Shown piece by piece: positions 17,250 to 28,900 of a DNA stretch of 64,000 bases. Origin of the DNA: Mycobacterium sp. MYCO198283. Its GTDB lineage: Bacteria; Actinomycetota; Actinomycetes; Mycobacteriales; Mycobacteriaceae. How positions within the stretch are numbered: the stretch's first letter is position 1; every line of letters begins with the position of its first letter. The notes under the pieces were generated by a model, which ran no database searches, was not told where the DNA came from, and was given only the letters and a program-made list of their open reading frames with translations. The DNA is taken from NCBI RefSeq assembly GCF_021213805.1, contig NZ_JAJQJI010000010.1:1-64000 (forward strand), read 5' to 3'. A program made the translations under genes and the position numbers.

Positions 17250-17495
17250 TCAGCGTCGAGCGCGTCGGACCAGCGCCACGACGGTCAACGTCCCGATGCC
17301 GACCAGCGCGAAAGTGACCGGTGGTTTGCGTACGAAGGCGATGAGCCCGGCCTTCGCGTCGTCGGCCAGGCGGCGCGGATTCGCCCGCTTCGTCAGGGAG
17401 TCCACCGTCGCCGCCAACTGGTCGCGAGCGCGGTCGATGTCTTCCTTGATCTCGTCGGGATCGCGGTCCGCCACTTGTGAGTCCTCCGTGTCCAT
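17250..17495 (-). CDS. DUF3618 membrane-anchored protein (Rv2520c-like)
   Basis: An 81-aa protein: an acidic N terminus with DPDEIKEDIDRARDQLA, the DUF3618 signature, a short amphipathic stretch (LTKRANPRRLADDAKAG), then one C-terminal membrane helix (about 57-76) and basic tail RRARR. Probably a small tail-anchored cytoplasmic-membrane protein. Function unknown. Divergent from bcp, as in M. tuberculosis. Confidence 0.85.
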   Translation of the reverse strand: MDTEDSQVADRDPDEIKEDIDRARDQLAATVDSLTKRANPRRLADDAKAGLIAFVRKPPVTFALVGIGTLTVVALVRRARR

Positions 17496-17596
17496 GCCCC
17501 GCCCGACGGGCTCGGTGCGGGTCTGTCACCCTGTCGAACTACCCTAGATCAGCCGGTTCGGGAACCGTCGCGCCGGTGGACGAAAGGGGCTTTGCG

Positions 17597-18070
17597 GTGG
17601 CCGAGACCACGCGACTCTCACCCGGGGACGACGCCCCGGAGTTCAGCCTTCCCGACGCGGACGGCAACACCGTGTCGCTGTCGGACTATCGCGGCCGGCG
17701 CGTCATCGTCTACTTCTATCCGGCCGCCTCGACGCCGGGCTGCACCAAGCAGGCGTGCGACTTCCGGGACAACCTCGCCGAGCTGAACGACGCCGGGCTC
17801 GCGGTGGTGGGCATCTCCCCCGACAAGCCGGCGAAGCTCGCGAAGTTCCGCGACGCCGAGGGGCTGACCTTCCCGCTGCTCTCGGACCCGGACAAGACGG
17901 TCCTGACGGCGTGGGGCGCGTTCGGCGAGAAGAAGATGTACGGCAAGACGGTGCAGGGCGTCATCCGGTCGACCTTCGTCGTCGACGAGGACGGCAAGAT
18001 CGCCGAGGCGCAGTACAACGTCAAGGCCACCGGCCACGTCGCGAAGCTGCGGCGCGACCTGTCGGTTTAG
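17597..18070 (+). CDS. bcp: Thioredoxin-dependent thiol peroxidase (Bcp/PrxQ)
   Basis: A 157-aa peroxiredoxin of the PrxQ group. The motif STPGCTKQACDF gives the peroxidatic Cys49 with the nearby Cys54 as resolving cysteine. It reduces peroxides and organic hydroperoxides with thioredoxin. The GTG start is chosen because AAAGGGG lies about 8 nt upstream and the length matches M. tuberculosis Bcp; a longer GTG frame would run into the DUF3618 promoter. The stop overlaps the convergent M20 peptidase by sharing TTAG. Confidence 0.93.
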   Translation: MAETTRLSPGDDAPEFSLPDADGNTVSLSDYRGRRVIVYFYPAASTPGCTKQACDFRDNLAELNDAGLAVVGISPDKPAKLAKFRDAEGLTFPLLSDPDKTVLTAWGAFGEKKMYGKTVQGVIRSTFVVDEDGKIAEAQYNVKATGHVAKLRRDLSV

Positions 18071-19392
18071 CCGAGCTTCGCCAGCAGCAGCGCCTCGGCG
18101 GTGGCGGCGCGTTCGAGCACGCCGAGGTGCAGGCTCTCGTCGACGCTGTGCGCCTGCGTGCCGGGATCCTCGACGCCGGTCACCAGGATCTGCGCATGCG
18201 GGAAGGCGGCCGCGAACTCGGCGATGAACGGGATCGAGCCGCCCATCCCCATGTCGACCGGCTCGGCGCCCCACGCCTGGGCGAATGCCTCGTGCGCCGC
18301 CCGATGGGCGCTGCCGTCGGTGTCGACCGCGAACGGCTGGCCGACGTCGCCGGGCGTCACCGTCACCTGCGCGCCCCACGGGGTGTGCTGCTCGAGGTGT
18401 CGGGTCAGCGCGTCGAGATGCGCGCGGGCGTCGCCGCCGGGCGCCACCCGCAGGCTCACCTTGGCACGCGCCCGCGGGATGAGGGTGTTGGACGACGTGG
18501 CGATCGGCGTGGCGTCGATGCCGATGACGGTGATCGCCGGCTTGGCCCAAAGCCGTTGCGGCACTGAGCCGCTGCCGATCTCTCGGACACCGTCGAGCAG
18601 TCCGGTGTCGGCGCGCACCCGCTCCGGCGGATAGTCGACGTCCGCGGCGACGCCTTCGTGCAGCCCTGCGACCGCCACGTTGCCGTCGTCGTCGTGCAGG
18701 CTCGCGAGCAGCCGCACCAGCACGCTCACGGCGTCGGGCACCACGCCGCCCCACAGCCCCGAGTGCAGACCGTGGTCGAGCGTGGCCACCTCCACGACGC
18801 AGTCGGCGAGCCCGCGCAGCGACACCGTCAGCGCCGGCACCTCGGTGCTCCAGTTGTCGGAGTCGGCGATGACGATCACGTCGGCGGCGAGCAGGTCGCG
18901 GTGGGCGGCGAGCAGCGCCCCGATGGTCGGCGATCCGGACTCTTCCTCGCCCTCGACGAACACCGTCACACCGACCGGCGGATTGCCGCCGTGGGCGCGG
19001 AACGCGGCGAGGTGCACGGCGATGCCGGCCTTGTCGTCGGCGCTGCCGCGCCCGTAGAGCCGGCCGTCGCGCTCGGTCGGCTCGAACGGCGGCGAAAGCC
19101 ATTGCGCGCGATCGCCTTCCGGCTGGACGTCGTGGTGGGCGTACAGCAGCACGGTCGGCGCCCCGGGCGGTGCGGGGTGGCGGGCGATGACCGCGGGGGC
19201 GCCGCCCGCCGCGACGACGCGGACGTCGTCGAATCCGGCGCCTGTCAGCAGGTCGGCGACGGCCTTGGCGCTGCGATACACCTCGTCGCGGCGGGCCGGG
19301 TCGGCCCACACCGACTCGATGCGCACCAGGTCCTCCAGGTCCCGGCGGACCGCGGGCAGCAGGTCGCGGACGCGTTCGACGAGATCGCTCAT
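18067..19392 (-). CDS. M20/M25/M40 family metallopeptidase (Rv2522c-like)
   Basis: A 441-aa di-zinc exopeptidase-like protein. Metal-ligand motifs appear in order: YAHHDVQP, GRGSADDKAG and EGEEESGSP, then a dimerisation lid (about 190-320), then the C-terminal His region. It probably hydrolyses dipeptides or N-acyl amino acids in the cytoplasm. Start at ATG 19392; TAGCCT lies 8 nt upstream, consistent with a leaderless transcript, and the longer frame to 19482 has no supporting signal. Convergent with bcp. Confidence 0.87.
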   Translation of the reverse strand: MSDLVERVRDLLPAVRRDLEDLVRIESVWADPARRDEVYRSAKAVADLLTGAGFDDVRVVAAGGAPAVIARHPAPPGAPTVLLYAHHDVQPEGDRAQWLSPPFEPTERDGRLYGRGSADDKAGIAVHLAAFRAHGGNPPVGVTVFVEGEEESGSPTIGALLAAHRDLLAADVIVIADSDNWSTEVPALTVSLRGLADCVVEVATLDHGLHSGLWGGVVPDAVSVLVRLLASLHDDDGNVAVAGLHEGVAADVDYPPERVRADTGLLDGVREIGSGSVPQRLWAKPAITVIGIDATPIATSSNTLIPRARAKVSLRVAPGGDARAHLDALTRHLEQHTPWGAQVTVTPGDVGQPFAVDTDGSAHRAAHEAFAQAWGAEPVDMGMGGSIPFIAEFAAAFPHAQILVTGVEDPGTQAHSVDESLHLGVLERAATAEALLLAKLG

Positions 19393-19507
19393 AGCGTTCG
19401 AGGCTAGTGCGTCGCCGTCACCCTCAGCAGCCGCGAGCGTGCGCGCGCGTACGCCCAGCGCGGCGTGTCGGCGTACAGACACGCACGCTCGCGGGAACGA
19501 AGGTGAG

Positions 19508-19900
19508 CTACCGGGCTTCCAGGATGGCGACGGCGGCGGCGGTGTCGCCCTCGTGGGTCAGCGACACGTGGATGGTGACGTCGGCCAGGTGCTCGGCGAT
19601 GGCGCCGGAGAGCCGCACCTTCGGCCGGCCCCAGTTGTCGGTGACCACCTCGATGTCGCGGTGGATGTGCTCCGGCAGCACGGGCCGCTGCGCGAACCGC
19701 GACCCCGACCACGCCTTGATGACCGCCTCCTTCGCCGCCCACCGCGCCGCCAGGTGCCGGGCCGCCACCGCACTGCGGTCGGCGGCGTCCCGGCGCTCCC
19801 GCGGGGTGAAGGTCTCGGCGAAGGCGGTGCCCGGCCGGTCGACCTGCTCGGCGAAGTCGGGGATCGACACCAGGTCGATGCCTATCCCGACGACCGTCAC
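19508..19900 (-). CDS. acpS: Holo-[acyl-carrier-protein] synthase
   Basis: A 130-aa AcpS-type 4'-phosphopantetheinyl transferase. GIGIDLV supplies the Mg-binding Asp9 and WAAKEAVIKAW the conserved Glu and Lys. It loads phosphopantetheine from CoA onto the ACP domain of FAS-I encoded just upstream. The GTG start at 19900 overlaps the fas TGA stop (GTGA), so the two are translationally coupled. Length equals that of the M. tuberculosis enzyme. Confidence 0.95.
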   Translation of the reverse strand: MTVVGIGIDLVSIPDFAEQVDRPGTAFAETFTPRERRDAADRSAVAARHLAARWAAKEAVIKAWSGSRFAQRPVLPEHIHRDIEVVTDNWGRPKVRLSGAIAEHLADVTIHVSLTHEGDTAAAVAILEAR

Positions 19901-22900
19901 GACCGCACGTAGACGTCGCCGGCGCCCAGCCGGGCGGCCGGATCGAGCAGCATCGCGGCCTCCTGGCGCTTCTCCGGCACGTCGGCGTCGAACCGGCGGT
20001 CGGCGGGCCGCTCGTAGAGCGGGCGACCGCCGGCGATCGCCGACGCCAGCCGCCGCTGCCCGGCGAGCACCCGCTGCGCCGACCGCTGCCGGTACGACTC
20101 GCGCTGGTCGGCGTCGAGCGTGGCGAGGAACGCCTCCGGGTGCACCAGGGCGATCAGCCCCGAGACGTGCCCGAAGCCGAGGCTGGTGACCAGCCCCGCC
20201 TTGAGCGGCAGCTTCTCGCCGAGGTGCAGCGTCTCGCGCGGCCACACGAAGTGTGCCGAGCTGGCCAGCTCGTCGTCGACGCAGTCCAGGCTGCGGTTCG
20301 GCGGGATCACGCCGTCGCGCAGCACCTGGCACAGCCCCATCATCTGGAACACCGCCGCGCCGCCCTTGGCGTGGCCGGTGAGCGTCTTCTGGCTGACGAC
20401 GAACATCGGCGCACCGGGCGACCGGCCCAGCGCGTCGGCGAGCCGCTCGTGCAGTTCGGTCTCGTTCGGGTCGTTGGCCAGCGTCGAGGTGTCGTGCTTG
20501 TAGACCACCGCGATGTCGTCGGCGCTCACCCCGAGCGTGGCCAGCGACCGCGCCAGCACCGAATCGCGGCCCCCGCGACCGGCGCCCAGCGCGCCCAGGC
20601 CGGGCGCCGGGATCGACGTGTGCACGCCGTCGGCGAAGCTCTGCGCGTACGCCACGACCGCCAGCACCGGCAGCCCCATCTTGAGCGCGAGGTCGCCGCG
20701 GGCCAACAGAATCGTTCCGCCGCCCTGGGATTCGACGAAGCCGAGCCGGCGACGGTCGTTGGCTCGGGAGAACTTGCCGTCGCTGATGCCCTTGGCCCGC
20801 ATCATCTCGGTGTCGGCGGTGGCCGCCATGTCGCCGAAGCCGGTGACGGCCTCCAGCGTCATGTCGTCGAAGCCGCCGGTCACGACGAGTTCGGCCTTGC
20901 CGAGCCGGATCTTGTCGACACCCTCCTCGACCGACACCGCCGCGGTGGCGCAGGCTCCCACGGGGTGGACCATCGCGCCGTAGCTGCCGACGTAGCTCTG
21001 GATGACGTGTGCGGCAACGACGTTGGGCAGCACCTCCTGCAGGATGTCGTTCGGCTTGCTCCGGCCCAGCAGGTTGCCGTGGTACATCGTCTGCATCGAC
21101 GTCATGCCGCCCATGCCGGTGCCCTGCGTGCTGGCCACCGAGCTCGGGTGCACCCAGCGCATCAGCTCGCTCGGCGTGAAGCCCGCCGACAGGAACGCGT
21201 CGACCGTCGCGACGATGTTCCACAGCGCCACCCGGTCGATCGAATTGGCCATGTCGGGGCTGATGCCCCACACCGTCGGGTCGAACCCGGTGGGGATCTG
21301 GCCGCCCACCGTGCGCGACAGCTTGGTCTTGCGTGGCACCCGGATCTCGGTGCCGGCTTTGCGGGTCACCTGCCAATCGGTACTGGCGGGCACCGGCGCG
21401 ATCACCGTGTGCGCCGGATCGAACTCGACGAAGGCGCGGGCGTCGGCCTCGCTGGACACGACGAACGAGAAGTCCTTGTCCAGGAACACCGAGACCAACA
21501 GCGGCGAGGCGTGATCGGGGTCGATGGCGCCGTCGTCGACGAACTCCCGGATGCCGCACCGCTCGACGACCGCGTCGTGGTAGCGCTCGACCAGTTCGGC
21601 CTCGTCGACCAGCTCACCGGTGGCGGCGTCGTACCAGCCCGGCTTCGGGTCGTCCTCCCACGTGATCAGCCCGGTGGTCCACGCGAGCTCCAGCACCCCG
21701 GCCGCCGACAGCTCGCCGGCGACCTCCATCTCGTAGCGGGTACGCGACGAGCCGTACGGGCCGAGTTCGGCACCGCCGACGATCACGACCAGGTCGGCGG
21801 GGTCGACGTCGAGGTCGTCCCACGCGGGCGGCGGCGCCGCGGTGTACCCGCGCGGCGGCGACGGCAGCGCGGCGATGGTGCCGGCCTGCGCGTCCGGCTC
21901 CGCGGCCCGGGACGTCATCCGCTCGCGGGCCTGCTCGGCCAGCGCCGCCATGTCGAGGGTGACGTCGGCGAGCCCGCCGGTCAGGTCGGCCTCGATCGGC
22001 GCCTGCGCGGCGGCCACCTTCGATTCGACGTCGCACAGGTCGAGCAGCATCGCCGCCATCTCGGCCGGGGTGTAGGTCGCGACGCCGGCCCGCTCGACCG
22101 CGTCGACGATGACGTCGTTGTGACCCATCAGCCCGGTGCCCTTGGTCCAGCCGATCAGCGCGTGCGCGAGCGTGACCCGCTGCGCCCACGACGACTCGGC
22201 CTTCCAGCGGGTGACGACGGCGTCGAGCGCGGCCTTCGCCTCGCCGTAGGCGCCGTCGCCGCCGAACATGCCGCGGTTCGGCGACCCGGGCAGCACCACG
22301 TGCAGCCGCGAGGCGATGTCGCGCTCGGCACCGATCGCCGAGAGCCCGCCGATGAGCCGTTCGACGGCCCACAGCAGCACCTTCATCTCCAGCTCGGCGC
22401 GCGAGCCGGCCTCCGACAGGTCGCCCGCCACGCGCGGCGCCGCGAACGGGAACAGCAGCGTCGGCGTCTGGGCGTCCTTGAGGTGGATGGACTGCGGGCC
22501 GAGGTTCTCGGTCTGCTCGTTGCCGACCCAGCTGACCAGTGCGTCGATGTCGGCGTAGGACGCCATGTTGGCGGGCACCACCCACAGCTTCGCGCCGAAG
22601 CGGGCGTTGTCGCGGTACAGGTCCTTGTAGAACGCCAGCCGGTCGTCGTCGAGCCGCGACGTGGTCGCGATGACCGTCGCGCCGCCGTGCAGCAGCAGCC
22701 CCGCCACCGCCGCGGCGATCGAGCCCTTGGACGCACCGGTGACGACGGCGACCTCGGCGCTGTAGCGGCCCCGGCCGGGGTTCTCCGCACCGGCGGCGAT
22801 GCGCCCGAACAGCGACGCGTGAACGGTGCGGCCGGCTGCCAGGGCCTTGCCCTGCCACCAGCTGGCCTGCGTGGCGACGACGTGCCCGGCGCCCTCGAAC

Positions 22901-25900
22901 TGCTCGGCATAGCGCTGCCAGCCGCGGTCGACGGCGTCGTCGTCGGCGAGCCAGAGCTTGACCAAATCCTCGCGGGCGCTGGCCCACCGGTCGTCGAGCA
23001 GCACCGCCTTGCGGGCGTCGAACGCCGGCGCCACCAGCCGTGGCCAGTCCGACCCCAGCTCGGCGGTCACCAGGTCGATCAGCTCGGCGTCGGTGGCCGA
23101 TTCGGCCGGCGTCACGGTGTCGTCCAGGCCGAGCTGGCTCAGCACCAGCCGCGCCGCCGAGGCGAGCACACCGTCGCGGCCGGTGACCTGCTCGGCGAAC
23201 TCGGCGAGCGCCGCCGAGTCGACGACACCGCCGCCCGCACCGCCGGCCGACGGCAGCGCCACGCTGACACCGCGGCGGGCCGCCACCGCGGCGACCGCGG
23301 CGTCGATGACCTTGTCGACGGCGGCGACGTCGGCGAGCGCACCGTCGTGCAGCCCGCCCAGCGCGCCGCCGCGGACGCTGACGCCCTCACGGGTGCCCAG
23401 CGCCACCTCGGCGGTGACGTGCTTGGCCCAGCCGGGACCCAGCTCCCACGTCTTGGTGACGCGCTCGCCGACGTAGCCCGGTCGCTTGCCGGACGGCCCG
23501 AGGACCGTGCGCAGCTGGTCGTTGACCGCGTCGGACAGCACCGGGCCGAACGGCTTGTAGGTGCGGGCCAGCTTCGTCACCTGGCCCTTGAGCGAACCGA
23601 GGTCGGCCTCGGCGGCACCGTCGATGGCGCCCAGGTTGAGTTCTGAGCCCAGGTCCACCAGCAGCTGGTTGCGCCGCGACGACGCGCCGTCGGTGATCGA
23701 CTCGATGGAGTCGAGCGGTTCGATCTGGTCGAGCCGCATCTTCGCCGACAGCGCGATGAGGACGACCGTGGCGTCGGCGGCGTCGAACGCGATGTCGTCG
23801 GGGCGGGGAGCGCCGACGGCCGCGGTGGCCGGGGCGGCTTGCGCCGGCGCCGCTTCGGCGACCGGCGCCGCGGTGACGTCCTCGGGCTCCTCGACGGGAT
23901 CTTCGTCGGTGGCGAACAGCACCGCGGCGTCGCGCTCGGAGTTGAGCACCTCGACCGTGCTGTGGGCGTATTCGGGCAGCTTCAACGTGTTGGACGCCAG
24001 GCCCGACACCGTCGGCGACGACTTCACGCCGATCTCGACGAAGCGCTCGACGCCCAGACCACCGGCGGCCTCCTCGGTGAACAGCAGGTCCTGGGTCTCG
24101 ATCCAGCGCACCGGGCTGGCGAACTGCCAGGCGAGCAACTCGATGACCACCCTGCGGCACAGTTCGGCCGGCTGCTCGTTCCGCCAGGTGTCGTAGTCGG
24201 CGAGGATCTCGTCGAGCGGCTCGGCCGGCACCAGGTCGCGGATCTCCTGGATGAAGTCGCGGTCCAGCGTGAACGGCCTCGGCACCAGGTTCGGGATGTA
24301 GCGCCCGACGATCAGGTCGGGGTCCTTGCCCGACGGCATCACGCGCTCCAGGGCGCGGCGGAAATCCCCGACGCCCACGCGCAGCACCTGCGAGTGGAAC
24401 GGCACGTCGATGCCGGGCACCAGGATGAACGACCGCTTGCCGCCGGTCAGCGCCCGGCGCCGCTCGACCTCGGTCTCCAGCGCCTCCAGGCCGCGGACCG
24501 TGCCGGCGACGGCGTACTGCGAGCCGCGCAGGTTGTAGTTGACGATCTGCAGGAATTCTCCGGTCCGCGCCGCAATATCGGCCACGAAGTCCTGCACCTC
24601 GGCGTCGGGCAGGTCGATCTGCGACGGCCGGATGGCGGCCAGCCGGTAGTTCGAGCGGCCCTTCGCGTCGCGCGGCACGATGTCGTGCATCTTGGAGCCG
24701 CGGTGGAACACCACCTCGAGCAGCGCTTCGAGTTCGTAGACGCCGGACACGCACGCCAGCGCGGTGTATTCGCCGACCGAGTGGCCGCAGGCGATGGCGT
24801 CCTCCACGAAGGCGCCCTGCTCGCGCATCTCGGCGACCTGCGCCGCCGCCACCGTCGCCATCGCGACCTGGGTGAACTGCGTCAGGTAGAGCACGCCTTC
24901 GGGGTGGTGGTAGTGGACACCCGACGCCGTCAGGGTGGTCGGGTTGTCACGCACCACGTGCAGCACCGAGAAGCCCAGGGTCTCGCGGGTGAACGTGTCG
25001 GCGGAGTCCCAGACCTTGCGGGCGGCCTTGCTGCGGGCGCGGACCTCCATGCCCATGCCCTTGTGCTGGATCCCCTGGCCGGGGAACGCGTAGACGGTCT
25101 TCGGTGCGGCCAGCCGGGCCGTCGCGGACATCACCAGGTCCGGCCCCACCTTGGCGGAGACCTCGACGATCTCGGCGCCCTGGTCGATGCCCACCCGGTC
25201 GACGCGCAGGGCCACCTCGTCGCCCGGGGACACCATGCCGAGGAAGCGGGCGGTCCAGCCGAGCAGGCGCGCCGGCGGGCGGGCCTGGCCGTCGGTGGCC
25301 GTGACGGCATGCTGGGCCGCGGCCGACAGCCACATCCCGTGCACGATGGGGCCGGGCAGGCCGGCGAGCAGCGCGGCGGCGCGGTCGGTGTGGATCGGAT
25401 TGTGATCGCCGGAGACCATCGCGAACGGCCGCATGTCGACCGGCGCGGTGACCGCGACGTCACGGCGGCGACGGCGCGGGGTGTCGGCGGCGTTCGGCGA
25501 CAGCGCACCGCCGGCGCGCACCGGGTCGGTGAGCTCGGCGGCGCCGCTGCGGCCCCGGATCGCGAACCGCTCCTCGAGCGTGCCCAGCACCGTGCCGTCC
25601 GGCGCGGCGATGGTCACCGTCACCGGAACGACGCGGCCGACCTCGGTGTCGGTGGCCGTCGCGGCGGTCGCGGTGACGGCGAGCTCGGTGCGCTCCTTCG
25701 GCAGCGCGCCGGTGAGGCGGGCGGCGTGGTCGAGGTGCACCAGGCTCAGCAGACCTTCGACCACCGGGAAGCCGGCGTCGGTCTGCGCTGCACCGATCAC
25801 GGCGAAGACCGCCGGCCAGCAAGCGCCGACCAGCGCATCGGGCACGATCGACGGACCCGGCGCCAGTGGGGCGCCGAAGGCGGCGGTGACGCCGGTGTGG

Positions 25901-28900
25901 TCGGCCACCGCCTCGGGATCCCACGCGACGGTGACTCTGGCGGTGCCGTCCTGCACCTCGGGCAGCGCCTCCGGGCTGTTGGCACCGGCAGCGATCGCGA
26001 GCACCGCGCGCATCGCGGTGGCGGCGTCCTCGGTGGTGACGATCGGCGCCCCGCCGTCGACGGTGCTCGCCGGCAGCGTCAGCCGGATGTCGATCCAGGT
26101 GCCCGACAGCGGCACCGACAGCCGGACGGCGCCGTCGTCGTCGACGGTGAGCCGGGCGCCGGTGGACGGATGGGCGGCGCGCAGGCCTTCACCGTCGGAG
26201 CGCACCTGCCAGTCCGCGGGGGCGGCGATGCGGTGCACCGGGTTGGTGGCGGTGCGGCCGGCCCACAGCACGTCCGGCGCGTCGAGCGCGACGGCCAGCG
26301 GACCGGTGACGTCCGGGCGCCCGCGCCGGCGTGCGGTGACGTCGGTGGGCTGCGCGCCGGCGGCGAGCAGCTCGTCGACGCCGGCCTGCTCGAAGCGGTC
26401 GAGCAGCTCGCCGACGGGCTCGTCGACGCGGGTGATGCCGGCGACGGCGGCGGTGCCGGGGATGACGCACACCTGGTCGGCGGTGTAGCGGGCGTCGTGG
26501 GCCTGCCACAGCGAGTCGCTGCGCCACCAGCGGCGCACGTCCTTGTCGATGACCGGCACGAAGTTCACCGGCTTGCCGGGCGTCTTGCACAGCGTGACGA
26601 AGAACGGCACGTCGGCCGGATGCAGGACGACGTCGGCGGCGTCGGGGTAGCGGTCGACGAGCGCGGCGATCGCCCGCTGCGGATCCTCGAGCAGCGCGGG
26701 GTCCGCGAAGAGCGTCTCGATGCGCCCGGAGTCGGCCGGGTCGAGGCGGGCCTCGGCGCGCTGCAGCAGCTGGGCGAACCGGTCGCGCCAGGTGACGTCG
26801 AGCCATGGGCTGTCGGCGCGCCGGGTGTCGGCGGTGCTGTCGCCGTCGCCGATCGCGAGCTCGACGTACCGGGTGAGCCACTGCAGGTAGGTCATGTCGG
26901 CGACGTCGCCGAAGTAGGGCTTGGCCGTGCCGGCCATCGCGGCGATGATCTCGTCGCGGCGGGCCGCGACCGCGTCGGCGTCACCGGCGACCTCGTCGAG
27001 CAATCGGCCGCAGCGCGACGCGGCGTTGTCGATCTCGTGGATGTCGGCGCCGAGCTGGCTGCGGCCCGAGGCCATGCCGCCCTGCGCCTTGCCGGCGCCC
27101 ACCCACTGGTCGGTGCCGGGGGTGTCGACGAGCAGCTGCTTGACCGCCGGGGAGGTGGTGGCCTCCAGCGTGGCCATCGCGGCGGTGCCGACGAGGATGC
27201 CGTCGACGGGCATGGCCGGGTAGCCGTAGGCCTCCGACCAGCGCCCCGACAGGTATTCGGCGGCCCGCTCCGGCGTGCCGATGCCGCCGCCGACGCACAC
27301 CGTGATGTTGGCGCGCGACCGCAGCTCGGAGTACGTCGCCAGCAGCAGGTCGTCGAGGTCCTCCCAGCTGTGGTGGCCGCCCGCGCGCCCACCCTCGACG
27401 TGCACGATCACCGGGGAGTTCGACACCTCGGCGGCGATGCGGATGACCGAGCGGATCTGCTCGACGGTGCCGGGCTTGAACACCACGTGGCTGATGCCGA
27501 CGCTGTTGAGCTCGTCGATGAGGTCGACGGCCTCCTGGAGGTCCGGGATGCCCGCCGTGACCACCAGGCCGTCGATCGGGGCGCCCGACTGGCGGGCCTT
27601 CTGCACCAGCCGCTTGCCGCCGACCTGCAGCTTCCACAGGTACGGGTCGAGGAACAGCGAATTGAACTGGAACGCGCGGCCCGGCTCGAGCAGCTCGACC
27701 AGCTCTGCGATCCGGTCGTCGAAGATCTGCTCGGTGCCCTGGCCGCCGCCGGCCAGTTCGGCCCAGTGCCCGGCGTTGGCGGCCGCGGCGACGATCTTCG
27801 CGTCGACCGTGGTGGGTGTCATGCCGGCGAGCAGAATCGGCGAGCGGCCCGTGAGCCGGGTGAACTTCGTGGCGAGCTTGACCTCGCCGCCCGGCAGCCG
27901 CACGAGCTGCGGGGCGTAGCTGGACCACGGCAGCGCCACCTCGGGGACCGCGCCGATCGTGAAGAGGTTCCGCTGCCCGCCGCGGGTGGCGGCCGGCACG
28001 ATGCCGACGCCCAGGCCGCGGACGACGGGTGCGGTGAGCCGGGTGAGGATGTCGCCGGGTCCCAGGTCCAGGATCCACCGCGCGCCGGCGTCGTGGAGTT
28101 CGGTGACCTCGTCGACCCAGTCGACCTGCTGGACCAGGATCGCATCGGCCAGCGACCGGGCGAGCGGCGCGTCGAGGCCGACAATCTCGGCCCACCGGCC
28201 GACCAGCTCGACGGCATCGCCGAGGCGCGGCGTGTGGAAGCCGACCTCGACGGCCACCGGCTCGAACACCGGCGAGAAAACCGCGCCGCCGCGCAGCTTG
28301 TTCTTGCGCTCGGCGGCCTCGGTGGCGGCGATCTGCTCGCAGTAGAGCTCGAACCGTGAGAGCTGCTCGGGCGTGCCGGTGATGACCACCGAGCGGCGGC
28401 CGTTGCGGATCGACAGCACCGGCGGCAGCACCGTGCGGACGTCGTCGGAGAAGTCCTGGAGGAGCTCGTAGATGCGCTCGGGGTCGACGCCGGACACCGA
28501 CAGCATCGGCGGGCGGTCACCCATCGCGGCGATGCCTCGCCGGCGTGCCACCAGCGTGCCCGCGGCCCCGATGAGCTGGGCCATCGCCAGCAGCTCGACG
28601 TCGCGCTCCCCGGCGGCGCGCAGCGCCTCGACGGCGAGCACGCCCTGCGAGTGGCCGGCCACCGCAACGGGCGCGGTCGCGGTCAGGTCGAGCCCTTGGC
28701 GGGCCAGCGCGCGGACGGCGGCGATCTGGGTGAGCAGCACCCCAGGCACCGACACCGCTGCCGACGTCAGCTGCTTGGCGGTGGGGGTGGCGTCCTCGGC
28801 GGCCAGCGCGCGGACCCAGCGCAGCGGCTCGAAACCGATGGGGCGGACGACCACCAGCTCGTGCGCCACCGGCTGCAGGAGCAGGTCGGCCTCACCGGCC

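Noticed and set aside
20140..28359. Very long plus-strand open frames (1168 and 1506 codons) opposite fas
   Set aside because: They are antisense shadows of the minus-strand fas gene, produced by the strong GC bias at third codon positions. Their products are Arg/His/Gly/Asp-rich with no domains, while the minus strand encodes every FAS-I domain.
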